The notes: generated from the sequence alone by a model not told the origin. Counted from the stretch's first letter, positions 45,833 to 55,606 are shown. The stretch is DNA of 64,000 nucleotides from Deinococcus soli (ex Cha et al. 2016) (GCF_001007995.1 NZ_CP011389.1:1364001-1428000), one strand, 5' to 3'. Numbers and translations: made by a program.

Positions 45833-47734
45833 GTGAACGCGAGCCCGACCCTCTCCCCTGCCCTGCCCATGCTCAGTCCGGCGGAGGTGCTGCGGCGGGT
45901 GCGCGCGGCGGGCCTGCCGGGCGTGGTGCTGCTGGAGTCGCTGGGGCCGGTCGTGGCGTACGGGGCGCGGTCGTTCCTGAGTGCCGCGCCCGTGCGGGTC
46001 ACGCACGATCTGCCTGCGCGGCCTGCGGGCGACGCACTGTTCCCGGCGTGGCTGGGCGGCCTGAAGTACGAGGCGGCCCGGAGCTTCGGGCTGGCCGCTC
46101 ACGCGCCCCGAGGCGAGGCGATGTGGTGGGGCGAGTACCCGTCGGGCCTCGTGTGGGACCGCGTGACGGGCACCCTGAGCGTGGTGGGCGAGCCGCATCT
46201 GGACTGGGCGGCGCTGCTGGGCGCGCCGCTGCCGCCGGAACCGACCCTGAGCGTGGGTGCGTTCGGCGCGGACGATGTGGATTACCCGGCGGGCGTGCGG
46301 GCTGTGCAGGAGCTGATCCGCGCGGGCGAGGTGTATCAGGTGAACCTCTCGCGCGGCGTGCAGGCGGCCGCGCAGGGCGACCCGCTGGCCGCGTACCTGC
46401 GCCTGCGGGAGGTGAACCCCAGTCCGTTCATGGCCTTCGCGGACCTGGGGGAGGAGGTCGTGGTGTCGTGCAGTCCGGAGCGGCTGGTCCGCTGGGCCGG
46501 GGACGACCTGAGTGCTCGGCCCATCGCCGGGACCCGCCGCCGCGGCGACACGCCCGCCGAGGACGCGGCGTTCGAAGCGGAACTGCGCGCCAGCCCGAAG
46601 GAGGTCGCGGAGCACACCATGCTGGTGGACCTCGTGCGGCACGACCTGGGCCGTGTGGCCGCGCCGGGCAGCGTGACCGTGCCGGACCTGATGCTCGTCG
46701 AGCGGTACAGCCACGTGATGCACCTCGTGTCCGAGGTCCAGGCCCGGGCGCGGGTCGGCGTGACGCTGCGGGACGTGCTGGCCGCCACCTTCCCCGGCGG
46801 GACGATCACCGGCGCGCCGAAGGAACGCGTGATGGAGGTCACCCGCGACCTGGAACCCGGCCCGCGCGGCTGGTATACCGGCGGGCTGGGCATCGTGAGC
46901 GGGCCGCTGGTGGACGTGAACATCCTGATCCGCACCGCGGCCTTCACCCGCACGGAGGCCGGCTGGACGGTGGAGGTCCGCGCGGGCGGCGGCACCGTCA
47001 TCGACGCCGACCCCACCCGCGAGGCTCAGGAGACCGTACACAAGGCCCAGGCGCTCCTGAGCGTCCTGGCGGGCGTCCCGGGCCGCCCCGCGCAGCCGCC
47101 GCAACCCCCGGTGCCCGGCACGCCCTGGGCGCCACCGCCCGCCACGTCCCACACGGGCGCGCGGGTGCTGCTGCTGGACAACCGCGATTCGTTCACGTGG
47201 AACCTCGCGCACGACCTGCTCGCGCTGGGCGCACAGGTGGACATGCGCGGGCAGCACGAGCGCCTGGACGACCTGCTCGGCACGCTGCCCGACGCCGTGC
47301 TCATCGGCCCCGGCCCCGGCACGCCCGACACCAGCGGCGTCACCCTGGCCCTGACCCGCTCGTGCCTGGACCGGCGCATCCCGCTGCTGGGCGTGTGCCT
47401 GGGGCATCAGGCGCTCGGGCAGGTGCTCGGCGGGCGGGTGGAACGCGCACGTCCCGTCCACGGCCGCCCCGAGTACGCCCGGCACCGCGGCACCGACCTG
47501 TTCCAGGGTGTCCCTCAGGACGCGCCGTTCGGCCGCTACCACTCGCTGGTCGTGCGCGGCCTGCCCGCCGGGCTGGTCACCGCGACCAGCCAGGACGGCG
47601 AGGTCATGGCCCTGGCCGTCCCCGGGCAGCCCGCGTGGGGCGTGCAGTTCCACCCGGAAAGCGTCCTGAGTCCCGCCGGACGCACCCTGCTGGGCAACTG
47701 GCTGCGCCTGAGCCAGGAATGGCCGCAGCCGTGA
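45833..47734 (+). CDS. pabAB: Aminodeoxychorismate synthase, PabB-PabA fusion
   Basis: Fused enzyme of 633 residues that aminates chorismate for folate synthesis. Residues 1-about 415 are the chorismate-binding domain (GEVYQVNLSR, ARPIAGTRRRGDTP, TMLVDLVRHDLGRV, TFPGGTITGAPK). A Pro-rich linker follows (about 420-440), then a class I glutamine amidotransferase with nucleophile C522 (GVCLGHQ) and HPESVLS. The motif PIAGT has Ala where E. coli PabB has Lys, as in anthranilate synthase; the pabC gene overlapping downstream argues for aminodeoxychorismate synthase. GTG start seven bases after TAGAAT. Confidence 0.85.
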   Translation: MNASPTLSPALPMLSPAEVLRRVRAAGLPGVVLLESLGPVVAYGARSFLSAAPVRVTHDLPARPAGDALFPAWLGGLKYEAARSFGLAAHAPRGEAMWWGEYPSGLVWDRVTGTLSVVGEPHLDWAALLGAPLPPEPTLSVGAFGADDVDYPAGVRAVQELIRAGEVYQVNLSRGVQAAAQGDPLAAYLRLREVNPSPFMAFADLGEEVVVSCSPERLVRWAGDDLSARPIAGTRRRGDTPAEDAAFEAELRASPKEVAEHTMLVDLVRHDLGRVAAPGSVTVPDLMLVERYSHVMHLVSEVQARARVGVTLRDVLAATFPGGTITGAPKERVMEVTRDLEPGPRGWYTGGLGIVSGPLVDVNILIRTAAFTRTEAGWTVEVRAGGGTVIDADPTREAQETVHKAQALLSVLAGVPGRPAQPPQPPVPGTPWAPPPATSHTGARVLLLDNRDSFTWNLAHDLLALGAQVDMRGQHERLDDLLGTLPDAVLIGPGPGTPDTSGVTLALTRSCLDRRIPLLGVCLGHQALGQVLGGRVERARPVHGRPEYARHRGTDLFQGVPQDAPFGRYHSLVVRGLPAGLVTATSQDGEVMALAVPGQPAWGVQFHPESVLSPAGRTLLGNWLRLSQEWPQP

Positions 47735-48429
47735 CAGAAATACCCGCCGCCTGGAACGACCCCGCGTGGCTGCACGGCGCGACCGCCTTCACCACCGTCC
47801 GCACCCGATACGGGCAGCCGCTGCTGTGGGCCGCGCACCTGAAGCGGCTGAGGGCCACCTGCGCGTTCCTGGGTCTCCCCCACCCGGACCCCGCTCCACC
47901 CCCGCTGGAGGCGCACCCCTGGGGCCTGCTGCGCGTCACCGTCACGCCCCACGGCACCCTGCACATGCACCGGCCCCTCACGCCCGGCCCACGCCCGGAT
48001 CAGGGGGTCACGGTACGCGTCACCGACTTGCAGATCCACCCGCAGCTCGGCGCGCACAAGACCGGGAACTACCTCCCGTACCGCCTCGCCGCCACGCAGG
48101 CCCACCCGCACTTCGAAGGCTGGCTGCAGGACGCGCGCGGGCACGTCGTGGACGGCAGCCGCACCTCCCCGCTGCTGGAGATCGGCGGGGCCCTCGTCGT
48201 GCCCGAAGGGGGCCTCCCGTCCGTCACCCGCGCCGCGTACCTGATGGGCCGCACGCACGACACGCGGCCCATCCACACCCGCGACCTCGGCCACGTCACC
48301 CGCGCGTGGCTGTGCGGCAGCGGCACCGGTCTCGTCCCGATCCGCCGCATCGACGGCCACACGGACGACCTCCCTGTCCACTGGCCCGCGCCCGGCGATG
48401 CCGTCTTCGGCTGGCCGGAAGAGGTCTGA
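47731..48429 (+). CDS. pabC: Aminodeoxychorismate lyase (class IV aminotransferase fold)
   Basis: PLP enzyme of about 232 residues that splits aminodeoxychorismate into p-aminobenzoate and pyruvate. Class IV features: N-terminal GATAFTTVRTRYGQPLLW, the PLP lysine in LGAHKTGNYLPYRLA, the block EGWLQDARGHVVDGSRTS and the C-terminal SVTRAAYL. The GTG at 47731 overlaps the pabAB stop by four bases; an ATG at 47719 in the same frame is an alternative. It supplies p-aminobenzoate to the folate pathway that includes FolC. Confidence 0.82.
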   Translation: MTEIPAAWNDPAWLHGATAFTTVRTRYGQPLLWAAHLKRLRATCAFLGLPHPDPAPPPLEAHPWGLLRVTVTPHGTLHMHRPLTPGPRPDQGVTVRVTDLQIHPQLGAHKTGNYLPYRLAATQAHPHFEGWLQDARGHVVDGSRTSPLLEIGGALVVPEGGLPSVTRAAYLMGRTHDTRPIHTRDLGHVTRAWLCGSGTGLVPIRRIDGHTDDLPVHWPAPGDAVFGWPEEV

Positions 48430-48490
48430 GGGTCGAACGGTCTGAAGGGCTAAGGGCTATCCAGTACGCACGCCTCAGACGTTCGACCCT
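48429..48490. repeat. Inverted repeat element after pabC
   Basis: AGGGTCGAACG-G-TCTGA (48429-48445) and TCAGACGTTCGACCCT (48475-48490) are complementary with one bulged base. The 29-base loop contains the direct repeat AGGGCTAAGGGCT. It may terminate pabC and the convergent small gene. Its style is that of a dispersed intergenic repeat. Confidence 0.6.
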
Positions 48491-48508
48491 TGGACCCTCG
48501 ACCTCAAT

Positions 48509-48661
48509 TCAGGTCGGGCAGCCCACCTGCGGGCCGACGCACCCGGCGTCCTCGCCCTCGCCGATGTCTTTCATGGCGCGGTTCACGCGGTCCTGGCGGC
48601 GAGCGGCGACGAACATCACGGCGAGCAGCGGCACGAACACACCCAGCATCATCAGACCCAT
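48509..48661 (-). CDS. Small membrane protein, 50 residues
   Basis: One transmembrane helix (residues 2-20), then a basic and an acidic stretch (RRQDRVNRAMKDIGEGEDAG) and a Cys-containing tail CVGPQVGCPT. GGAGG seven bases upstream of the ATG supports translation. Function unknown. It follows the GNAT gene by 34 bases, so they may share a transcript. Confidence 0.65.
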   Translation of the reverse strand: MGLMMLGVFVPLLAVMFVAARRQDRVNRAMKDIGEGEDAGCVGPQVGCPT

Positions 48662-48695
48662 GACTGCCTCCTGCCCGCAGCGTACGCCGGCCGCG

Positions 48696-49163
48696 TCAGG
48701 CGGGTGTGTCGGTCTGCACATCCCGGCTGAGGATCACGCCCTGCAACTCGTCGAGTTCGTACCCGCAGGCCTCGTAGAATGCCCGCGCCTCCTCACCGTC
48801 CACCGCGACCCACACGCTGCCGATGCCCTGCTCGCGCATCTGGGCGTGCAGGGCGTCCACCAGGGCGCGGCCCACGCCCCGCCGCCGCCAGGACCGGCGC
48901 ACGCCGATCTCCTCGAACATCACGTCCAGCGGCTCGCCGTGACGGCGGCGGTGCACGTACGCCATCAGGAAGCCCACCGGGTTGCCGCCCGCGTCCTCGG
49001 CGTGCCAGTGCCAGACGCCCGGGTCGCTCAGGTACGCGTGGGCGGCATCCGGGGTCAGGGGTGGGCTGGGCGGCTCGCCCGTGAAGTCGGTCTCGTGCTG
49101 CGCGACCTGCACCAGGGCGGCGGCGTCATCCGGGTCCAGGCGGCGAACCGTGAAGGAGGTCAT
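48696..49163 (-). CDS. GNAT family N-acetyltransferase
   Basis: Acetyltransferase of 155 residues. The acetyl-CoA loop is RRSWRRRGVGRALV (R-R-x-G-x-G/A) and the C-terminal signature EEARAFYEACGYEL is of the aminoglycoside-acetyltransferase-like subgroup, though this does not imply drug resistance. Substrate unknown. First gene of a likely two-gene unit with the 50-residue membrane protein. Confidence 0.85.
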   Translation of the reverse strand: MTSFTVRRLDPDDAAALVQVAQHETDFTGEPPSPPLTPDAAHAYLSDPGVWHWHAEDAGGNPVGFLMAYVHRRRHGEPLDVMFEEIGVRRSWRRRGVGRALVDALHAQMREQGIGSVWVAVDGEEARAFYEACGYELDELQGVILSRDVQTDTPA

Positions 49164-49237
49164 GATCCATCATGCACCTGCCGGGGGCGCGGTCACCTGA
49201 GGCAGCGCGGCACGCCTGTCGCCTCTAGCGTGGCGGC

Positions 49238-49870
49238 ATGACCTGGCCTGAAGACACCATCCGCCCGACCGCCGCGCCCACGCCCCGCAAAGCCCCGAAC
49301 CTCGCCGTAGGGTACCTGCTGAACGTGCTGCTGCCCGGCGCGGGCTTCACGTACATCGGGCTGGTGGGCTGGCACGTCGGCTGGATCGGCATCCTGCTGA
49401 TGCTGAACCTGACGGGGGCGTTTCTGGTGGGCCTGACGACCGCTCCCGTGTTCGGGGTGCTGCCGCTGGTGGGTTTCGTGATCATGCTGGTGCACTTCGG
49501 GCAGGCGTACGCCCGGCGGGCCGCGCAGCACTTCCGCCCCGATCTGGAGGCCGGGGTGAAGATCGGCCTGATCGCCGGTCACGCGGTGCTGAACGTCGTT
49601 CTGGTGGGCCTCCTGGCGGCGGTGGTGCTTCCGGGCCTGCTGGGGGCGCGTGAGCGGGCCAGCGCAGCGGGTGAGCGGGCGGCAGCCATGTCGGCGTACA
49701 CCATGGTGATCGCGGCGCAGTCGGGCGGCACGCTGCGCGACGGGCCGTGCCCGCTGGAGAACGTGGTGGGGGGCGACCGGATCGCCAGTTGCACCGTCTC
49801 GGGCGCGGCGACGAGCGATCCGCAGGTGACGGTGACGTTCACGAACGGGAAGACCGTGCAACTGCCCTGA
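49238..49870 (+). CDS. Multi-helix membrane protein with a pilin-like C-terminal part
   Basis: Protein of 210 residues. Residues about 25-85 have three hydrophobic helices with TM2-like spacing ([33 protein letters not shown]). After a basic stretch comes one more helix (about 112-130) and then [20 protein letters not shown], which looks like the mature N-terminal helix of a type IV pilin, followed by a small beta-rich domain with two cysteines (C169 and C182 or so). No prepilin peptidase site precedes it. TAGCGT lies six bases before the ATG. Function unknown. Confidence 0.65.
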   Translation: MTWPEDTIRPTAAPTPRKAPNLAVGYLLNVLLPGAGFTYIGLVGWHVGWIGILLMLNLTGAFLVGLTTAPVFGVLPLVGFVIMLVHFGQAYARRAAQHFRPDLEAGVKIGLIAGHAVLNVVLVGLLAAVVLPGLLGARERASAAGERAAAMSAYTMVIAAQSGGTLRDGPCPLENVVGGDRIASCTVSGAATSDPQVTVTFTNGKTVQLP

Positions 49871-49967
49871 CCGTCTCTGCGGCGCGGCCCGTTCCCGGTG
49901 GGGGGCGGGCCGCTTCTGCGTGCGGGGTGACGCTCCGGGGGCGGGGTGGCGTGCGAGACTGCGCGGG

Positions 49968-51503
49968 ATGCCGGATTTCGACGTGATCGTGATGGGCGCG
50001 GGCCACAACGCGCTGGTGACCGCCGCGTACGCCGCGAAGGCGGGCCTACGCGTGGGCGTGTTCGAGCGGCGGCACATCGTCGGCGGGGCCGTGAGCACCG
50101 AGGAACTCGTGCCGGGGTACCGTTTCGATTACGGCGGGAGCGCGCACATCCTGATCCGCATGACGCCCGTGGTGCGCGAACTGGAACTCACCCGGCACGG
50201 CCTGCATTACCTGGACGTGGACCCGATGTTCCACGCGTCGGACGGGGAGACGCCGTGGTTCATCCACCGCGACGCGAACCGCACCGCGCGGGAGCTCGAC
50301 GCCCTGTTTCCCGGTCAGGGCGAGGCGTACACGAAATTCCTGGACGACTGGACGCCGTTCGCGCGCTCCGTGGCGGACCTGTTCAACTCCGCGCCGGGGC
50401 CACTGGACATGGGGAAGATGGTCGTGTCCAGCGGGAAGGGCAAGGACTGGATGGAGCAGCTGCCCCGCATCCTGCGCCCGTACGGGGACGTGGCGCGGGA
50501 GTACTTCACCGAGGAGCGGGTGCGCGCCCCGCTGGTGTGGATGGCCGCGCAGAGCGGACCGCCCCCCAGCGATCCCCTGAGCGCGCCTTTTCTGCTGTGG
50601 CACCCGCTGTACCACGAGGGCGGCGTGGCGCGGCCCAAGGGCGGCAGCGGCGGCCTGACGAAAGCCCTGAAGCGCGCCATCGAATCCGACGGCGGGCAGG
50701 TGTTCGTGAACGCGCCCGTGAAGGACATCCTCGTCAAGGACGGGAAGGCGCAGGGCGTCCGACTGGAGAATGGCGAGACGTACACCGCGCGGGCCGTCGT
50801 GTCCGGCGCGCACGTCCTCACCACGGCGGGCGCGCTGCCCGACGAGTACGTCCCGCCCGCCGCGCGGCAGGTGCGGGTCGGGAACGGCTTCGGGATGATC
50901 CTCCGCCTCGCCCTGAGCGAGAAGGTCAAGTACCGCAACCACACCGAACCCGACAGCCGCGTCGGCCTGGGCCTCCTGATCAGGAACGAGCAGCAGCTCA
51001 TGAAGGGGTACGGCGAGTACCTCGCGGGCGAACCCACCAGTGACCCGCCACTGATCGCCATGAGCTTCAGCGCCGTGGACGACTCCCTGGCCCCTCCGGG
51101 CGGGGACGTGCTGTGGCTGTGGGCGCAGTACTACCCCTACGAACTCAGCAGCGGCTCCTGGGAAACCCGCACCGCCGAGGCGCGCGAGAACATCCTCAAC
51201 GCCTTCGAGCACTACGCGCCCGGCACCCGCGACACCATCGTCGGGGAACTCGTCCAGACCCCGCAGTGGCTGGAGACGAACCTCGGCCTGCACCGCGGGA
51301 ACGTCATGCACCTCGAGATGAGCTTCGATCAGATGTTCTCCTTCCGCCCGTGGATGAAAGCCAGCCAGTACCGCTGGCCCGGCGTGCAGGGCCTCTACCT
51401 CACGGGGGCCAGCACCCACCCCGGCGGCGGCATCATGGGCGCGTCCGGCCGCAACGCCGCGCAGGTTCTCGTGAAAGATCTGACGCGCCGGCGGTGGAAG
51501 TAG
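49968..51503 (+). CDS. crtO: Beta-carotene 4-ketolase, CrtO type
   Basis: FAD enzyme of 511 residues. It introduces the 4-keto group on the beta ring of gamma-carotene derivatives. The Rossmann start is [20 protein letters not shown] with FERRHIVGG, then [11 protein letters not shown], and the C-terminal carotenoid oxidoreductase signature [20 protein letters not shown]. It is closest in pattern to the CrtO ketolase of D. radiodurans (DR0093) rather than to the phytoene desaturase CrtI. The order crtO-Nudix-cruF is the same as in that species as I recall it. ATG at 49968 preceded by GAGACT at seven bases. Confidence 0.87.
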   Translation: MPDFDVIVMGAGHNALVTAAYAAKAGLRVGVFERRHIVGGAVSTEELVPGYRFDYGGSAHILIRMTPVVRELELTRHGLHYLDVDPMFHASDGETPWFIHRDANRTARELDALFPGQGEAYTKFLDDWTPFARSVADLFNSAPGPLDMGKMVVSSGKGKDWMEQLPRILRPYGDVAREYFTEERVRAPLVWMAAQSGPPPSDPLSAPFLLWHPLYHEGGVARPKGGSGGLTKALKRAIESDGGQVFVNAPVKDILVKDGKAQGVRLENGETYTARAVVSGAHVLTTAGALPDEYVPPAARQVRVGNGFGMILRLALSEKVKYRNHTEPDSRVGLGLLIRNEQQLMKGYGEYLAGEPTSDPPLIAMSFSAVDDSLAPPGGDVLWLWAQYYPYELSSGSWETRTAEARENILNAFEHYAPGTRDTIVGELVQTPQWLETNLGLHRGNVMHLEMSFDQMFSFRPWMKASQYRWPGVQGLYLTGASTHPGGGIMGASGRNAAQVLVKDLTRRRWK

Positions 51504-51505
51504 GC

Positions 51506-51955
51506 ATGAGCCACGAGGGCTGGCTGCTGAGGACGCTCCGGGCGTGGCGATCACCGGCGCTCCGGCGCCGCATGGGGGCGGGCATCGCCGTCGTGGACGG
51601 CGGGGACGTCCTGCTCATCCGGCGGAGCGACACCGGGCGGTGGGACGTGCCGGGTGGCGGGGCGGACGCCAGGGAGTCGCCGGAGGACACGGCGCGGCGG
51701 GAACTGCGGGAGGAGACGGGCCTGACCGTGGGGGCACTGCGGGTCCTGGGCGTGTTCCCGCACCGGTACACGTACCCGGACGGGAAGGTGGTGGCGTGGG
51801 AGACGCACGTGTTCACGGCCGACTTTTCAGGTGGGGAGCCGCGCGCCTCGGATGACGCGGCACAGGTGCGCTGGTGGCCCCTGGCGGCCCTGCCGGATGA
51901 CGTGTCAGAGGCGACCCGCGCGTACTTCGCGGCCCTACAGGCGGCGCAGGCGTGA
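51506..51955 (+). CDS. Nudix hydrolase
   Basis: Nucleotide-type diphosphatase of 149 residues. The Nudix box is complete: [20 protein letters not shown] then ETGLTV (G-x5-E-x7-R-E-x-x-E-E-x-G). Substrate not predictable; it could hydrolyse an isoprenoid or nucleotide diphosphate. Begins three bases after crtO and overlaps cruF by four bases (GTGA), so it is in the carotenoid operon. Confidence 0.9.
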   Translation: MSHEGWLLRTLRAWRSPALRRRMGAGIAVVDGGDVLLIRRSDTGRWDVPGGGADARESPEDTARRELREETGLTVGALRVLGVFPHRYTYPDGKVVAWETHVFTADFSGGEPRASDDAAQVRWWPLAALPDDVSEATRAYFAALQAAQA

Positions 51956-52971
51956 GCTTCTCCCCCACCGTGTGGCGCGCTGGGCTGGGCTTCGCGGCGC
52001 TGGGTGTGGCGTTCCTGGGGGCGCTGCTGGTCCTGGCGGATCTGGCGGCGGGCTGGGCGCTGATTGGGCTGGGGCTGCCGCTGTCGGGCGTGCTGGCGCT
52101 GGCGGGGGACGCGCTGGGCCGCGACTTCGCGGGGGTGCTGGCGGCGCGGTTCGCGGGGCTGCTGGCGGTGACGCGCCCGTGGATGTGGTTCGTGGCGTTG
52201 TACGTGGCGCTGAAGATTCCGGTGCCGCTGTGGCCGGAGGGCTTCCCCGTGCTGGGGCTGGCGAGTACGGGCGCGCTGTTCGTGGCAGCGCTGCTGTTCG
52301 TGTGGGAGCGGGAGAACGCCTGGAAGGCGGGTGTCATGGCGCTGGTGGCGTTCGTGCTGGGCCTGGGCGTGGAGGTGCTGGGGAGCCGCACCGGGATTCC
52401 GTTCGGGCTGTACTCGTACGCGACCGCGCCGGGGCCGCTGCTGCTGGGCGTGCCGCTGATCGTGCCGCTGGGCTGGTTCGCGCTGACGCTGACCGCCACG
52501 AGCCTGTCGGGCGGGCGGCCCTGGCTGGCGGGGTTCCTGATGCTGCTGTGGGACGTGGGCCTGGAGCCGCTGATGACCGCGCAGCGTTACTGGCTCTGGA
52601 GTGATCCGCTGCCGCTGTGGGCGGGCGCGCCGGTGCAGAACTTCCTGGGCTGGTGGGGGGTGGGGTGGCTGATCTCGTGGGTGTTCACGGGCCTCGCCCC
52701 GCGCCTGTTCGGGCTGCGGCGGGAGGAGTGGGCGTGGGCGCTGCCGTGGCAGGCGCGGGACTTCCCGACCCACCGGGGGCCGAGCCTGAGTCTGCTGCCG
52801 GGCCGCGCGGCGCGGGGCGCGGATTTCCGCGTGGTGTACCCCATCGAGGCGTTCTTCCTGCCGGGCGGGCTGGTGCTGGTGGGCCGGTTCGCAGAGGCCG
52901 GGGTGACGCTGGCGGCGATGCTGGGGGGCCTGTGGCTGGCGCGGCGGGTGACGCGCTTTGACCGCCCCTGA
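51952..52971 (+). CDS. cruF: Carotenoid 1',2'-hydratase CruF
   Basis: Membrane protein of 339 residues with seven or eight hydrophobic helices. It adds water across the psi-end 1',2' double bond, giving the 1'-hydroxyl of deinoxanthin. The CruF hallmark is [16 protein letters not shown] followed by WDVGLEPLM and [11 protein letters not shown]. It is longer than most family members at the C terminus, where a helix-rich tail (about 285-335) is followed by the RFDRP end. GTG start in a GTGA overlap with the Nudix gene. Confidence 0.87.
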   Translation: MSFSPTVWRAGLGFAALGVAFLGALLVLADLAAGWALIGLGLPLSGVLALAGDALGRDFAGVLAARFAGLLAVTRPWMWFVALYVALKIPVPLWPEGFPVLGLASTGALFVAALLFVWERENAWKAGVMALVAFVLGLGVEVLGSRTGIPFGLYSYATAPGPLLLGVPLIVPLGWFALTLTATSLSGGRPWLAGFLMLLWDVGLEPLMTAQRYWLWSDPLPLWAGAPVQNFLGWWGVGWLISWVFTGLAPRLFGLRREEWAWALPWQARDFPTHRGPSLSLLPGRAARGADFRVVYPIEAFFLPGGLVLVGRFAEAGVTLAAMLGGLWLARRVTRFDRP

Positions 52972-53635
52972 CAGCACGGCGCGGCACGCCTGGGCGACCG
53001 GGCTGCTGTCCCTGAGCATCCGCCGCAGCGTGCGCGGCGGGCTGGGCGGCGTGTGGGTGCGCGGCCCGCTGCCCGGCGGCGGGGCGGTACTGGCCCCGAA
53101 CCATCACAGCTGGTGGGACGGGTACGTGCTGCGCGAGGTGGCCCTGGCGTGCGGGCAGCCGTTCAGCGTGCTGATGACGGGGCGGCAGCTGGCCCGCTTT
53201 CCGTTCCTGCGGCGGGTGGGGGCGCTGCGCGCGGACGAGGTGCGGGCCGGGGTGCGCCGCGCCCGCACGGGCTGGCTGGTGATCTTCCCGGAGGGCGAAC
53301 TGCACCCGGCGGGGCCGCTGCGGGGCGTGCAGCCGGGCGCGGCGTGGATCGCGCGGCATGCCGGGGTGCCGCTGGTGCCGGTGGCGCTGCGGGTGGTGCT
53401 GCGCGGCGCGCAGTTCCCGGAAGGCTACGTGCGCGTCGGGCCGCCGGTCGCCGCCGCGGACCTGCCGGGTGCCCTGGCGGCGCTGCTGGCCGAACTGGAC
53501 GCCGACCTGCTGGGCAGCGACCCGGAGGCCCCATTGGCCGGGTACCTGCGGCTGGTGCCGGGCCGCGCGAGCCGCTCGGACCGGGTGGACTGGCCGTCGC
53601 GGCTGCTGGCGTGGCTGACCGGGGACCGCGCGTGA
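52958..53635 (+). CDS. PlsC-like acyltransferase in the carotenoid operon
   Basis: Acyltransferase of 225 residues. The catalytic motif is NHHSWWDG (H-x4-D), then [22 protein letters not shown] and the third motif [10 protein letters not shown]. Unlike glycerolipid enzymes of the family it is encoded between cruF and a glycosyltransferase gene, so it may acylate a carotenoid or its glycoside, like CruD in green sulfur bacteria. TTG start at 52958 gives a 14-base overlap with cruF. Its stop overlaps the next start by four bases. Confidence 0.8.
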   Translation: MTAPDSTARHAWATGLLSLSIRRSVRGGLGGVWVRGPLPGGGAVLAPNHHSWWDGYVLREVALACGQPFSVLMTGRQLARFPFLRRVGALRADEVRAGVRRARTGWLVIFPEGELHPAGPLRGVQPGAAWIARHAGVPLVPVALRVVLRGAQFPEGYVRVGPPVAAADLPGALAALLAELDADLLGSDPEAPLAGYLRLVPGRASRSDRVDWPSRLLAWLTGDRA

Positions 53636-54744
53636 CGCGGCGCCGCATAAAAACGCCTGAACCGGGCTGGGCGCGGGCGTACCGCACGGTCACCGCCGTG
53701 TGGCTGCTCGGCAAGGCACTGACGCTGGCGGTGAACGCCGTGACCTTCCCGCGCCTGCGCCCGGCCCCCGTGCCGCCGGGGGGGCCGCGCGTGTCCATCC
53801 TGATTCCCGCGCGGAACGAGGCGGCGAACCTCCCCGTCACGCTGCCCGGTGTGCTCGCGCAGGGCGCGCACGAGGTCCTCGTGCTGGACGACCGCAGCGA
53901 CGACGGCACGGGCGACGTCGCCCGCCATCTGGGCGCGCGCGTCATTCCCGGCGCGGCGCGGCCGGACGGCTGGCACGGCAAGCCGTGGGCGTGCCAGCAG
54001 CTGCTGCGGGCCGCGAGCGGCGACGTCCTGATCTTCACGGACGCGGACGTCACGTGGCATCCGGGCGCGCTGGGCGGCCTGCTGCGCGAACTGCACGCGT
54101 CGGGCGCGGACCTGCTGAGCGTGCAGCCGCGCCAGTCGAACGTCACGCCCGGCGAGCGGCTGCTCACGCCCCTCGTGGACGCGGCCGTGCTGTCGTACTT
54201 CCCGTTCCCGCTGCTGCGCATGACCCCGCCGCACCCGCTGGCGACCATCGCGAACGGGCAGGTCATGGCGTACCGCCGCGCCGCGCTGACCCGCGTGGGC
54301 GGGTACGCCGCCGTGCGGGATCAGGTGCTGGAGGACACCGTCATGGCGCGCAAGTTGGGTCAGCTGGGCCTGCGGGTCTCCACCGTGATGGGTCAGGGGT
54401 GCATCGGCGTGCGGATGTACCGCTCGTACCCGGACTCCGTGGCGGGCTTCGGGAAGAACGCGCTGCCCATCCACCTGAACTCGCGGGCGTTCATGCTGGC
54501 CAGCGTGGCGCTGCACGTCGCGGGGCACACGCTGCCGTGGCTGCTGCCCCTGCCGAACCGCAATGCGCTGCGCGCCGCGAGCCTGCTGGAACGGCTGGCC
54601 GTGAACCTCATCGCGGGCCGCCGCACGCCCGCCGATCTGGCCGAGGGGCTGCTGGGGCCGGTCACGCCGCTGCTGGCCCTGCCGGTCATGGCGCGCGCCC
54701 TGCGCCGCCGCGTGAGCTGGAAGGGCCGCGAGTACCGGCAATGA
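53632..54744 (+). CDS. Family 2 glycosyltransferase
   Basis: GT2 enzyme of 370 residues. One N-terminal hydrophobic helix (about 20-40) is followed by the GT-A domain: [30 protein letters not shown], the metal motif FTDADVTW (D-x-D) and [20 protein letters not shown]. Two further hydrophobic segments lie at about 288-305 and 335-355. This is the hopene/carotenoid glycosyltransferase type, resembling CruC. GTG start in GTGA overlap. A likely role is glycosylating the 1'-hydroxyl made by CruF. Confidence 0.82.
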   Translation: MTRRRIKTPEPGWARAYRTVTAVWLLGKALTLAVNAVTFPRLRPAPVPPGGPRVSILIPARNEAANLPVTLPGVLAQGAHEVLVLDDRSDDGTGDVARHLGARVIPGAARPDGWHGKPWACQQLLRAASGDVLIFTDADVTWHPGALGGLLRELHASGADLLSVQPRQSNVTPGERLLTPLVDAAVLSYFPFPLLRMTPPHPLATIANGQVMAYRRAALTRVGGYAAVRDQVLEDTVMARKLGQLGLRVSTVMGQGCIGVRMYRSYPDSVAGFGKNALPIHLNSRAFMLASVALHVAGHTLPWLLPLPNRNALRAASLLERLAVNLIAGRRTPADLAEGLLGPVTPLLALPVMARALRRRVSWKGREYRQ

Positions 54745-54835
54745 CCGCCCCGGGCCACGACGGCCCCTCCCGTCCCTGAACGCCCGGCAGGCGAGGGTTC
54801 ATGGGCCGCTCAGGGGCCGGGCGGAGGCTCGGGGC

Positions 54836-55552
54836 ATGTCCCTGAACCGTGTCCGTCTGGCCGCTGGCCTCCTCCTGGCGTCGCTGCCGCTGGCGTCCGC
54901 TGCGGGCTTTACCGAGGCGTCGTTCGCGCAGGTGGGCGCGGACGTCTGGAAGCCGGTGCGCTTCTGGTGCGATGCACCGGGGCGGGTGCTGGCGCTGTCT
55001 GGCACGGGGGCCGGGGCGGGCACGCTGACGCAGTGGGTGGGCGCCGCGCGCTCGCAGGTGGCCGTGACGGTCGGTGCGGACAACGCGGGGGCGGGGCAGG
55101 TGTACACGCCGCTGACCTTCGCGGGAAGCAGCGCCCCGGCGCCGGGGTTCTTCGTGCACAGCAGCAACGTGGAGACCGTGCAGGACCCCGCGTACCGTCT
55201 GACGCACGTCAGCGAGTTCCGGGTGCCCGCCGGATCGTTCGCATGCCGGTACGTGCCTCAGGCGGCGGTGCTGGCCGCCACCGCGCGGCACAGCGTGATC
55301 GTGTGGGATTCGGGGGGGAAGGTCACATACGCCAGCCGCAACCGCGACGGCATGCCGGGCGTGACGATCACGGGCGGGACACGCACCACCCGGGACGGCC
55401 GGGCCGAGTACCGCTGGAACCGGGGCGGGTACGGGTACGTGCTGACCGTTGGGCTGGCCGGACACGCGGGCGGCGAGTTGCGCGTGGAGCGCGCCGGGCG
55501 GACGCTGAGCCGCGAGGCGCTGCTGGCGTACTCGGTCAGCACGCCCCGCTGA
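54836..55552 (+). CDS. Secreted protein of unknown function
   Basis: Encodes 238 residues. Residues 1-22 form a signal peptide (RLAAGLLLASLPLASAA). The rest is beta-rich and Gly/Ala-rich with two cysteines (C45 and C137) that could form a disulfide. No family recognised. GGAGG lies eight bases before the ATG. It lies between two carotenoid segments but nothing links it functionally. Confidence 0.72.
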   Translation: MSLNRVRLAAGLLLASLPLASAAGFTEASFAQVGADVWKPVRFWCDAPGRVLALSGTGAGAGTLTQWVGAARSQVAVTVGADNAGAGQVYTPLTFAGSSAPAPGFFVHSSNVETVQDPAYRLTHVSEFRVPAGSFACRYVPQAAVLAATARHSVIVWDSGGKVTYASRNRDGMPGVTITGGTRTTRDGRAEYRWNRGGYGYVLTVGLAGHAGGELRVERAGRTLSREALLAYSVSTPR

Positions 55553-55606
55553 GCGGGTCTCGCATCTGACACTGTGCGCCGCTGGGGGTGCTCTATGCTC
55601 TGCCTC

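Noticed and set aside
46048..47730. A 500-codon plus-strand frame inside pabAB
   Set aside because: Same-strand shadow frame of the fused enzyme; the only real gene in that frame is pabC, starting at or near 47731.
54836..55552. Secreted protein considered as part of the carotenoid pathway
   Set aside because: No motif links it to carotenoids and it has its own ribosome site and spacing on both sides; only position suggests it.
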